Part shown: positions 8,356 to 14,489 of the stretch, piece by piece | Layout: the number at the start of each line of letters is the position of its first letter | Numbering within the stretch: position 1 is the stretch's first letter | Source of the DNA: Tenacibaculum pelagium | Lineage (GTDB): Bacteria; Bacteroidota; Bacteroidia; Flavobacteriales; Flavobacteriaceae | Assembly (NCBI RefSeq): GCF_014062345.1 | Contig: NZ_JACGLS010000003.1 | Span: forward strand, 248,001 to 312,000 | Reading direction: 5' to 3' | Length of the DNA stretch: 64,000 bases | Made by a program: the position numbers and the translations under genes | The notes under the pieces: model-generated | The model's input: the letters and a program-made list of their open reading frames with translations, nothing else | Told to the model about the DNA's origin: nothing | The model's database searches: none

Positions 8356-9234
8356 TCATAAAATTAATTCAGTTACATATTCAGTTTCTGGTTCTTTCGC
8401 TAAAAACAAATCCAATTCTTTCTGATTATTAAATCCTTGTAATTTTTGTTTGTATTTAGAAGCAATTTTCGGATTTTCAATTTCAAGTTTTCGATTTTTA
8501 CTAATTTCCAAATACTCTTGTTCTTTGTCTATTCCTAAATAGCGTCTGTTCGACAAATTTGCTGCAATTCCTGTTGTACTACTTCCAGCAAAAGGATCTA
8601 AAATCCAAGCATTTGGTTTTGTTGATGCTAAAATTAAACGAGTTAAAACTGATAAAGGTTTTTGAGTCGGATGTTTTATACAGCTTTTTTCCCAAGGTGC
8701 GATTGCAGGAAGTTTCCAAACATCTTTCATTTGTTTGTCTCCATTAAGTTGTTTCATTAATTCATAGTTGAAATAGTGAGGTGTTTTCTCGTTTTTTCTC
8801 GCCCAAATTATTTGTTCCGTTGAATGTGTAAAATACCTACAAGAAAAATTTGGTGGCGGATTTGATTTTTGCCAAGTAACTATATTTAATATTTTGAAGT
8901 CTAATTCTGTTAGAGTTTGTCCAACGCTAAATATATTGTGCATTGTTCCACTTATCCAAATTGTAGCATCTTCTTTCATATTTTCCCGAACTAATGAAAG
9001 CCATTGCCTATTAAATTTGTTTATATACTCTGTTCCAAGTGATTTGTCCCACTTTCCTTTATTTACAGAAACAATTTTACCACTTTGGATTGACAAACCA
9101 TTATTTGATAAAAAATAAGGCGGATCAGCAAAAACCATATCAAACTTATGATTGATTTTTGGTAATAACTCCATTGAATCTCCTTTTAAGAGACAGAAAT
9201 TTTTATCGGTTGATTTGAAATATGGTTTTAGCAT
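8356..9234 (-). CDS. DpnA-like adenine-specific DNA methyltransferase
   Basis: N6-adenine methyltransferase of the beta-type (motif IV before motif I): FADPPYFLSNNG (DPPY at 37-40), a central recognition segment and HPTQKP, then the AdoMet-binding DPFAGSSTTG near residue 215. The stretches WISGTMHNIFSVG, TWQKSNPPPNFSCRYFTHST and KQMKDVW match what I know of M.DpnA from the DpnII system of Streptococcus, which methylates GATC in single- and double-stranded DNA. GATC specificity is therefore likely but inferred. I chose ATG at 9232-9234 (292 residues): an upstream in-frame TTG (9238-9240) is inside the TATATTTG promoter element. The mRNA would be leaderless. It diverges from the C-protein gene, with a shared operator region between. 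Confidence 0.9.
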   Translation of the reverse strand: MLKPYFKSTDKNFCLLKGDSMELLPKINHKFDMVFADPPYFLSNNGLSIQSGKIVSVNKGKWDKSLGTEYINKFNRQWLSLVRENMKEDATIWISGTMHNIFSVGQTLTELDFKILNIVTWQKSNPPPNFSCRYFTHSTEQIIWARKNEKTPHYFNYELMKQLNGDKQMKDVWKLPAIAPWEKSCIKHPTQKPLSVLTRLILASTKPNAWILDPFAGSSTTGIAANLSNRRYLGIDKEQEYLEISKNRKLEIENPKIASKYKQKLQGFNNQKELDLFLAKEPETEYVTELIL

Positions 9235-9237
9235 AAA

Positions 9238-9245
9238 CAAATATA
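9238..9245 (-). promoter_or_regulatory. -7 promoter element of the DpnA-like methylase
   Basis: Minus-strand TATATTTG, exact TAnnTTTG match, ends 3 nt before the ATG. The operator repeat at 9264-9274 lies where the -33 contact would be, so binding there could directly repress or activate this promoter. Confidence 0.55.
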
Positions 9246-9263
9246 GTAAAATTTATTTACGAT

Positions 9264-9296
9264 ACTTATTGTATGTAGACTTTTTGTATACAAAAA
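9264..9296. promoter_or_regulatory. C-box-like operator between the methylase and C-protein genes
   Basis: Two near-identical boxes, ACTTATTGTAT (9264-9274) and ACTTTTTGTAT (9279-9289), are 15 bp apart, and the second overlaps a perfect 16-bp palindrome TTTTTGTATACAAAAA (9281-9296). This resembles operators of restriction-modification controller proteins, which bind as paired dimers upstream of their own gene. Confidence 0.55.
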
Positions 9297-9310
9297 TAGA
9301 TATTAGCATT

Positions 9311-9532
9311 ATGAAAAAAGATAGCGTTTTAGTCAAATTTGGTAATAAAGTTAGACAACTTAGAAATGAAAAAGGTTGGAGTCAAGAAGAACTTTCTTTT
9401 AAGTCTGGTTTTCATAGAACTTATATAGGAATGGTTGAAAGGGCAGAACGTAATATTTCATTGAAGAATATTGAAAGAATAGCGAAAACATTCAATATTG
9501 AAATACAAGATTTATTTACTAATAAAAATTAG
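9311..9532 (+). CDS. Restriction-modification controller (C) protein, XRE-type HTH
   Basis: A 73-residue helix-turn-helix protein: KFGNKVRQLRNEKGWSQEEL followed by SFKSGFHRTYIGMVERAERN, the HTH_3 fold with the C-protein hallmark FHRTYIG..ERGERN-like recognition helix, ending in a short tail (IQDLFTNKN). C proteins time nuclease expression after the methylase when a system enters a new cell. I start at ATG 9311; the longer frame upstream would cross the operator and overlap the methylase gene. It is followed after 3 nt by the 9536 gene and then, 2 nt on, by the nuclease gene, so all three are one transcript. Confidence 0.9.
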   Translation: MKKDSVLVKFGNKVRQLRNEKGWSQEELSFKSGFHRTYIGMVERAERNISLKNIERIAKTFNIEIQDLFTNKN

Positions 9533-9535
9533 AAT

Positions 9536-10075
9536 ATGACTGAAATTGATTTAACTAAACAAAAATTTAGTAATGATAGGGCGAAATTTAGAAAAGAGAT
9601 TATAAATATTTTTTTAAACGAAACAGCAGGAACTGGAAAAGGAGCAAATACATCAAGGTATAAATATGTTGTAAATGTTTTACCTGATGGAAGAAAAGTT
9701 TATTTAAGTCGTCCAGCAAATTTCAATAATGGTTTTGACTTTACGCTGAATGTAGAAAATACAAATTTTAATTTGGGTTTAATAAATGAAAAAGGGAATC
9801 CTAAAAGATCGAGTACAAGACCAACACACGAAAACATACTTACTGATTTAAGAAATAAAAAAGCTGAAAATAAAGCTCTTTATGACTTATTAATAGATGA
9901 AATTGATTTGATTTTTAATTGTCAAAACTCAACTAAAACAGATTTTCCTTTCAAAACAGGTCATTCAAGTAAATTAATTTTGGAATGTATCAAATGGTTA
10001 TTTGAGGAACAAGATGTTACTTATTGGAATTATTCAGGTCGTTCAATGTTTTACAATGCAATTAAAGAAATATAA
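9536..10075 (+). CDS. Probable accessory subunit of the restriction endonuclease, family not recognised
   Basis: 179 residues, no signal or membrane segment. It sits between the C-protein gene (3 nt) and the PD-(D/E)XK nuclease candidate (2 nt), so it almost certainly belongs to the restriction half of the system. Visible features: GTGKGANTSRYKYVVNVLPD near residues 33-52, DGRKVYLSRPANFNNGFDF, and a C-terminal helical part. GTGKGAN is not a proper Walker A motif. It shows no obvious catalytic D-ExK pair of its own. It could be a sequence-recognition subunit of a two-component nuclease; this is inferred from position only. Confidence 0.75.
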   Translation: MTEIDLTKQKFSNDRAKFRKEIINIFLNETAGTGKGANTSRYKYVVNVLPDGRKVYLSRPANFNNGFDFTLNVENTNFNLGLINEKGNPKRSSTRPTHENILTDLRNKKAENKALYDLLIDEIDLIFNCQNSTKTDFPFKTGHSSKLILECIKWLFEEQDVTYWNYSGRSMFYNAIKEI

Positions 10076-10077
10076 AT

Positions 10078-10599
10078 ATGGCAAGAATTCCTAATACAGT
10101 TGGTGGTGGAGCAAATACAAATTTTAATGGTTTACGTTTTGAAGGTAGAACAGATTTATTAGATGCGATAAATTTGCATCTAGATTATTCTATACAGAAC
10201 GATAATGAAGTTGTGAAAAATGGAAATATTGTTGCACATTATTATGAAAAATACTCGCTTTACAAAGAGTATTTAACTCCTAACGGAGTTGATTATAGAA
10301 CTATTTTAAGCAAAAGATTATTACCAGATGGAGCTTTACTTGTTGGAAATACAATGTATATTATTGAGAAAAAATATCAAGCAGGTTCTGGTTCAGTTGA
10401 TGAGAAATTACAAACTTGTGATTTTAAGAAAAAGCAATACACTAAATTGTTTAGACCATTAAATATAAATGTTGAATATTTTTATGTTTTAAATGACTGG
10501 TTTGACAATCCAAGAAACAATGATGTTTTTGAATATATTGAGAGTGTAGGTTGTAAATATTTTATTGAAGATTTGCCTCTTGAAGAACTTGGTTTGTAA
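10078..10599 (+). CDS. Type II restriction endonuclease candidate, PD-(D/E)XK fold
   Basis: 173 residues. The segment LLPDGALLVGNTMYIIEKKYQ contains the catalytic pattern PD (D84), 12 residues, then E97-x-K99, on two predicted beta strands, which is the PD-(D/E)XK signature. The N-terminus has GGGANTNFNGLRFEGRTDLL; an NGLxFE-type start occurs in several small restriction enzymes. Expected role: cleavage of unmodified DNA, probably at GATC given the two methylases. It starts 2 nt after the preceding gene (TAAATATG) and its last 38 bp overlap, tail to tail, the DpnM-like methylase gene. The small size suggests it may need the 9536 product. Confidence 0.8.
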   Translation: MARIPNTVGGGANTNFNGLRFEGRTDLLDAINLHLDYSIQNDNEVVKNGNIVAHYYEKYSLYKEYLTPNGVDYRTILSKRLLPDGALLVGNTMYIIEKKYQAGSGSVDEKLQTCDFKKKQYTKLFRPLNINVEYFYVLNDWFDNPRNNDVFEYIESVGCKYFIEDLPLEELGL

Positions 10600-11479
10600 T
10601 TAATAACTCTGTTAATTTTCCTCTTTTGTTTGGATTTGCGTTTATACTTCTTCGGGCATTTACGCGATAAATATTAAAATCAGAATATAAATCATCAAAA
10701 AAATTGTCATTTGGATTTTTTCCTTTAACATCTGAATTGCTTAAAATCCATTGATGATTTAAATTGTCTAATTCTGTACAAAAATCTTTTAATCGTATTT
10801 GTTCAGTATCATTAAATTCATCTTTGGCGTAAGAATTAAAACTTGAAGTTTCGCTTAATGGTTTGTATGGTGGATCAAAATAGAAAAAAGTATTTTCTGT
10901 AGCAAAATTTAACGTTTCCGAATAATCTCCATTTAAAATTTCTACTCTTTGAAGCACTATAGAAACTGCTCTTAAATTTTCTTTATTACAAATTAATGGT
11001 TTTTTATAACTACCAATTGGAACATTAAATTCATTTTTACGGTTTACTCGAAAAAGTCCATTAAAACAGGTTCTATTTAAGAAAATAAATAAAGCACTTT
11101 GAGTTGTTTGATTTGAAATTCTTGAATTAAAAAGTGCTCTCTTATCGTAATAATATTCCTTTTTTTCAGCGTCATTTTGAGCTAAAATATAATATTCACT
11201 TTGCCATTCTGAAAGTATATTTATCAAATTTTCTACATCTTCTTTTATTGAATTATAGCAATTTGTTAAGTCTGTATTTATGTCATTTATAATTGCTCTT
11301 TCCATATTTGGAAACTGTTCAAGCATCCAAAACAAAATTGCTCCACTTCCTACAAATGGCTCGATGAACGTAAAATTATTCTCAATTATATTTTCAGGTA
11401 ATTGATTTTCAATTTGTTCAATCAGTTGAGTTTTTCCTCCAGCCCATTTCAAGAATGGTTTTGCAACTATTTTTGTCAT
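10562..11479 (-). CDS. Dam/DpnM-family GATC adenine methyltransferase
   Basis: 305-residue alpha-class N6-adenine methyltransferase: FLKWAGGKTQLIEQI (residues 9-23) and IEPFVGSGAILFWML (AdoMet site, 39-53) come first, DPPY near residue 200 last (FYFDPPYKPLS), the order of Dam, DpnM and MboIA. The ending INANPNKRGKLTELLITN is typical of this family. It should modify GATC in double-stranded DNA and protect the host from the neighbouring nuclease. It is convergent with the nuclease gene (38-bp overlap) and is read from its own region at the right end of the cassette (11480-11520). Specificity for GATC is inferred from family. Confidence 0.93.
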   Translation of the reverse strand: MTKIVAKPFLKWAGGKTQLIEQIENQLPENIIENNFTFIEPFVGSGAILFWMLEQFPNMERAIINDINTDLTNCYNSIKEDVENLINILSEWQSEYYILAQNDAEKKEYYYDKRALFNSRISNQTTQSALFIFLNRTCFNGLFRVNRKNEFNVPIGSYKKPLICNKENLRAVSIVLQRVEILNGDYSETLNFATENTFFYFDPPYKPLSETSSFNSYAKDEFNDTEQIRLKDFCTELDNLNHQWILSNSDVKGKNPNDNFFDDLYSDFNIYRVNARRSINANPNKRGKLTELLITNQVLQEANLQ

Positions 11480-11537
11480 ATTAATTATTCAGTTTGTTGT
11501 AAAAATACATTATTAATTTCAATTCGAGCGTTGGAAA

Positions 11538-11602
11538 ATTTTAGCTCTTTTGGTTTTTTTGCATTGGCTTTTTGAGTTGGCAAAAATCAAAAGTGCTAAA
11601 AT
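11538..11602. repeat. Palindrome upstream of the DpnM-like gene
   Basis: Arms ATTTTAGCTCTTTTGG (from 11538) and CAAAAGTGCTAAAAT (to 11602) form an imperfect hairpin with inner TTTTTTTGC/GGCAAAAA. It is preceded by GAGCGTTGG, related to the TAGCGTTGGC border of the element at 8264-8355. The intergenic stretch 11480-11839 thus holds this hairpin and site 4; I see no gene in it. Confidence 0.55.
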
Positions 11603-11616
11603 ATGCGGCTGGATCA

Positions 11617-11816
11617 GTATGAAACACAACGTTTAGTATAAGAAACGTAGGGCGGTTAATAAGCACTTTCGTTTCGGTTTATTACTTAGCTAAATATAAA
11701 TATTTTGCTTTTATTTTTATCTTAAATGCCAAATTTTATAATTGGCGACTTTGCAAATAAACACAGACCTTTCGGTTAAGTACCAAAGCCCTATGTTTTT
11801 TATACATTGTTACCTG
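11617..11816 (-). repeat. attC-like palindromic site 4
   Basis: Plus-strand ends GTATGAAACACAAC (11617-11630) and GTTACCTG (11809-11816). The outer stem GTATAAgAAACGTAGGGC pairs with GCCCTATGTTTTTTATAC; unpaired arms are 5 nt and 3 nt. At about 190 bp between the cores it is the longest site and carries an extra internal hairpin (GCCAAATTTTATAATTGGC near 11729-11747). Confidence 0.75.
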
Positions 11817-11839
11817 TCTGGCTTTCTCTCCGATTCTAT

Positions 11840-12235
11840 TCACTTTGTATTATATTTTTTAAGTTGATAAATCGAATAAATTCCGAGAGCAAATTCCGCT
11901 ATTATTCCGAAAATATAACCTCCTGTCGGTAATCCGTCCATTATCATACTCAACGCACGTCCTGTAGCAAGGGTTAGCATAAATAATATATTCAGTTCGG
12001 TGGCACGTTTCCAATATTCGGTTTTCCAAATTCCCAAAATCCATATTACTGAAATTCCGATATATAGACACATATTAGCTTTCAACATATTTGCAAGGTC
12101 AATTGTGTTGACTTGAATGTCCAATTGTTCTGGCAGAATTGATGGTGAACCGTAAATTATGCCTGTTGGTAATACAATTGATATAGAAATGAGAAGATGT
12201 AGGTTCTTAAAAATCCAATTTATTTTATCCGTCAT
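11840..12235 (-). CDS. DUF4345-type small membrane protein (cassette 4)
   Basis: 131 residues with four hydrophobic segments (about 11-28, 50-70, 79-95 and 105-124) and the GRALSMIMDG motif that I associate with DUF4345 integral membrane proteins. No enzymatic motif is visible and no function is known for the family. It is the only gene of its cassette. Its ATG is about 56 nt inside the cassette end, a longer 5' space than in the neighbouring cassettes, so a private promoter is possible, although no clear TAnnTTTG is present. Confidence 0.75.
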   Translation of the reverse strand: MTDKINWIFKNLHLLISISIVLPTGIIYGSPSILPEQLDIQVNTIDLANMLKANMCLYIGISVIWILGIWKTEYWKRATELNILFMLTLATGRALSMIMDGLPTGGYIFGIIAEFALGIYSIYQLKKYNTK

Positions 12236-12290
12236 ATTTTTCGTTCCGATTTCAGATTTTTAATGTTTACTTTGAGTTTTTTTGCGCTTG

Positions 12291-12430
12291 CAGGTAACGG
12301 TTTTGTGTATAGAAAGTTGCGTTTTTTGAGTGCGAGGATTTTCCGAAGGAAAATCAGAAGTAACAAAAAATGCAACTGACTTTGGTTAAGCAGTAAACTA
12401 CGCAATTTTTTATACACGTTGTTGCCAACA
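12291..12430 (-). repeat. attC-like palindromic site 5
   Basis: Plus-strand ends CAGGTAAC (12291-12298) and GTTGCCAACA (12421-12430). The stem GTGTATAgAAAGTTGCG pairs with CGCAATTTTTTATACAC; arms of 6 and 3 nt are unpaired. It contains the shared central hairpin (12337-12355). Confidence 0.75.
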
Positions 12431-12435
12431 GTTAT

Positions 12436-12966
12436 TTATTCCGTTACCATTTCTTTTTCAACCATTTTTTTCAATTCGTTTTTCAAATCCTCATAAACAA
12501 TTCCATTTTTTGGATTATTTGATTGATATATTATGAAGTCCGATTTTACACTATTTCTTTTGTTTTTGAATGCCACTTCATATTTTTTGTTACTAACTTC
12601 ATATTCAAAAAGATGAATATAAAATGATGATTCACGATTAGGTTTAATTCTCTCACTCATTTCAAGTTTTCCACGAGTAATTATTCCGTTTGAGAGAATG
12701 TCTATAATCCTTTGTTTTTTATATTCCCATTGTATTAATGTTCCGATAAAAATTAATTGAAACACAATAGCAATTCCTTTCCAGAAGAAACCTTCGGTAA
12801 TTAAAAACTTTGGTTGAGAATTAAATAAATCATAATCTATTACTAAGAAAATTATTCCAACAATTATTAGAAGATAGTTATTTCTGTTTAGAATTTTTGC
12901 GATTTTGGTTTTATCAGTTAATCGTATTTTTCCTGTTTTCAATATTTTGGTTTTAATTGTTGGCAA
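12436..12966 (-). CDS. Two-helix membrane protein of unknown function (cassette 5)
   Basis: 176 residues as read from TTG 12964-12966, or 168 from an alternative in-frame TTG at codon 9 (ILKTGKIRL). Two membrane helices (about 31-48 and 66-83) precede a soluble beta-rich part (SSFYIHLFEYEVSNKKYEV, then FKNKRNSVKSDFIIYQSNNP), a layout reminiscent of DUF3592-like proteins whose domain follows two helices. The first possible TTG lies within the cassette end sequence GTTGCCAAC, so the start codon would be supplied by the recombination core itself. No promoter fits upstream inside the cassette. Function unknown. Confidence 0.7.
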   Translation of the reverse strand: MPTIKTKILKTGKIRLTDKTKIAKILNRNNYLLIIVGIIFLVIDYDLFNSQPKFLITEGFFWKGIAIVFQLIFIGTLIQWEYKKQRIIDILSNGIITRGKLEMSERIKPNRESSFYIHLFEYEVSNKKYEVAFKNKRNSVKSDFIIYQSNNPKNGIVYEDLKNELKKMVEKEMVTE

Positions 12967-13097
12967 CGGTTTTGTGTATGGTTAGTTGCGTGTTTCAGTA
13001 GCTAATTTAGTAAACAAAAACGAACGCGAGAAAATTCCGAAGGAATTTTCCAAATAAGCACTTGCCAAAGCAATTAATTATACACGTTGTTGTACGC
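12958..13097 (-). repeat. attC-like palindromic site 6
   Basis: Plus-strand ends TGTTGGCAAC (12958-12967) and GTTGTACGC (13089-13097). The stem GTGTATGGTTAGTTGC pairs with GCAATTAATTATACAC (two mismatches); unpaired arms 6 and 3 nt. Its central hairpin is a variant, GAAAATTCCGAAGGAATTTT (from 13030), where both arms changed together, as expected if the fold is kept by selection. Confidence 0.75.
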
Positions 13098-13103
13098 TGG
13101 CTT

Positions 13104-13400
13104 TTATTTTTTCGATTCTCTATATTGATATTTCTCCTCAACAAAAACTAAAAAGTGTGACATTCCCAAAATATCATTATTCCCTTTAATTTTTGTAATT
13201 AAATACCATTTTTGGTCGTCTACTATTTGCGGATTTTTCCAATCAATTTCTATGTAATTTGGTTGAACTTTCTGAACATTTTCAATAGTTAATTCGCTTT
13301 CAAGATTGTCCATCCATGTTATTGTATCATTATAGTAATCTTTACAACTTGTTAGTGTTAGTAAGAAGATTAGAATAATTGAAAATTTATTAAAACTCAT
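13104..13400 (-). CDS. Small predicted lipoprotein (cassette 6, second gene)
   Basis: 98 residues with a type II signal peptide: hydrophobic stretch FSIILIFLLTL followed by the lipobox LTSC (Cys at about residue 19) and the acid-tolerant KDYYND after it. The mature part is short and hydrophilic (ITKIKGNNDILGMSHFLVFV) with no recognised domain. Its start overlaps the stop of the 13397-13795 gene by ATGA, implying translational coupling and a joint role. Two coupled genes in one cassette is unusual among integron cassettes. Function unknown. Confidence 0.75.
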   Translation of the reverse strand: MSFNKFSIILIFLLTLTSCKDYYNDTITWMDNLESELTIENVQKVQPNYIEIDWKNPQIVDDQKWYLITKIKGNNDILGMSHFLVFVEEKYQYRESKK

Positions 13401-13795
13401 AGACTTTTAATTAAATCGTTTTGCAGAAATTCAAATTCCGGTTTTTTCCAAAAAGACAAGTTAAATAGTCCTGTTGTACTGTCCTCTTTCCAAATTCCGT
13501 TTTCATTCGATTCTACAGTCCATTTTATTGGTCTGTTTCCTTTTTTGGTCAACTTTAAGCGACAATCTTTAGAAAGTCCGAACGCAAAGCAATTCAGCGC
13601 ATCATTTTCATCATCAAATTCCTCGTGCCAAAAGTCAAACGCAACAGTGAAATTCCCATTTCCATTATCAGTCAGAGATACTGAAAATCCGTTTTCGCTT
13701 TTAGGGTTCACAGTTATTGATTCCGTATTTAATTCATATTCCGCTTCTGGATATTTCTTCAATCGGTTTACTATTTCGTTTATCGTTTTGCTCAT
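13397..13795 (-). CDS. Uncharacterised cytosolic protein (cassette 6, first gene)
   Basis: 132 residues, no signal or membrane segment, starting MSKTINEIVNRLKKYPEAEY. A beta-rich centre (FSVSLTDNGNGNFTVAFDFW, then HEEFDDENDALNCFAFGLSK) is followed by a Trp-rich tail. I have a weak impression of small accessory proteins that pair with toxins or lipoproteins, but no family can be named. The ATG is 11 nt from the cassette boundary, so transcription must enter from the previous unit. It is coupled to the downstream lipoprotein by a 4-bp overlap. Confidence 0.7.
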   Translation of the reverse strand: MSKTINEIVNRLKKYPEAEYELNTESITVNPKSENGFSVSLTDNGNGNFTVAFDFWHEEFDDENDALNCFAFGLSKDCRLKLTKKGNRPIKWTVESNENGIWKEDSTTGLFNLSFWKKPEFEFLQNDLIKSL

Positions 13796-13805
13796 TTTTC
13801 AGCTT

Positions 13806-13941
13806 GCGTACAACGGTTTCGTATAAGAATAGTTGCGGGTTTACGTGCGAGGATTTTCCGAAGGAAAATCAGACGTAGTAAACTTGCAACGACCTTTGGT
13901 TAAGCCTAAAATAGCAATTATTTTTATACTGTGTTGTGAGC
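13806..13941 (-). repeat. attC-like palindromic site 7
   Basis: Plus-strand ends GCGTACAAC (13806-13814) and GTTGTGAGC (13933-13941). Stem GTATAAgAATAGTTGC pairs with GCAATTATTTTTATAC with two mismatches; unpaired arms 6 and 3 nt. The central hairpin (13852-13870) is the same 19-mer as in sites 2 and 5. Confidence 0.75.
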
Positions 13942-13955
13942 TGGCTTTTCACTTT

Positions 13956-14474
13956 CTATTTATTATACATTAATTCCGAAATCTGTTTTCCAGCTTTATT
14001 AAATACTTTTGCTTTAGTGATATTAATTCTTTCGTTTTTAGTGACGTAAATAATGATGTCATTTTCAAAATCAATAAACATATAAGTTGGTTCTTTCAGT
14101 TCCTTAATTGTTAGAATAGAATCCGAAATACTTGTCAATTCGGCTATTCCATTTTTATCAAATTCCTTTTTCCAATTTATTAATTGCGAATAAGAATATT
14201 CAATCTTATTATCAGCAATCTTTTTGATGTAAATTCCGTTAATTTTAGTCTCTCCTCTATCAGTTTTTCCACCGCCAGTATAAAGAGTTCTTTTTCCGAT
14301 TTCTAATTGGTCAAATCTTAAAATACTATCGATTGCTTGTTTTGTCTTTTTAGGGTTTTCTTGCTTAACATTTTGGAATGAATAATTTTCAGATATTGAA
14401 GATTTCTTTTCCGGTTTAGATGTCCAAGAACATCCGAAAAGTGTAATTCCAAATATCAACAGTAGTATTTTCAT
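13956..14474 (-). CDS. Predicted lipoprotein of unknown function (cassette 7)
   Basis: I start at ATG 14472-14474, giving 172 residues and a clean lipoprotein signal: MKILLLIFGITLFGC, Cys at residue 15. A GTG 7 codons upstream (14493-14495) is also in frame but lies in the recombination core GTTGTGAGC and would put charged residues before the signal. The mature part contains LRFDQLEIGKRTLYTGGGKT and EYSYSQLINWKKEF and an acidic/beta tail (FIDFENDIIIYVTKNERI); no known domain. As the first gene at the head of the array it lies just downstream of the TATATTTG promoter element at 14513-14520 and should be the best expressed cassette. Confidence 0.75.
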   Translation of the reverse strand: MKILLLIFGITLFGCSWTSKPEKKSSISENYSFQNVKQENPKKTKQAIDSILRFDQLEIGKRTLYTGGGKTDRGETKINGIYIKKIADNKIEYSYSQLINWKKEFDKNGIAELTSISDSILTIKELKEPTYMFIDFENDIIIYVTKNERINITKAKVFNKAGKQISELMYNK

Positions 14475-14489
14475 AGGTTTGTTCAGCTT

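Noticed and set aside
9152..9310. N-terminal extension of the C protein
   Set aside because: The longer frame overlaps the methylase gene on the other strand and covers the operator; the C-protein fold is complete from 9311.
9536..9640. GTGKGAN in the 179-residue protein as a Walker A motif
   Set aside because: It lacks GKS/T and the following helix; no Walker B is seen.
12232..12417. 61-residue minus-strand frame over site 5
   Set aside because: It is made of the palindromic site and the cassette border; no start context, and the translation changes with the repeat. Treated as part of the recombination-like site.
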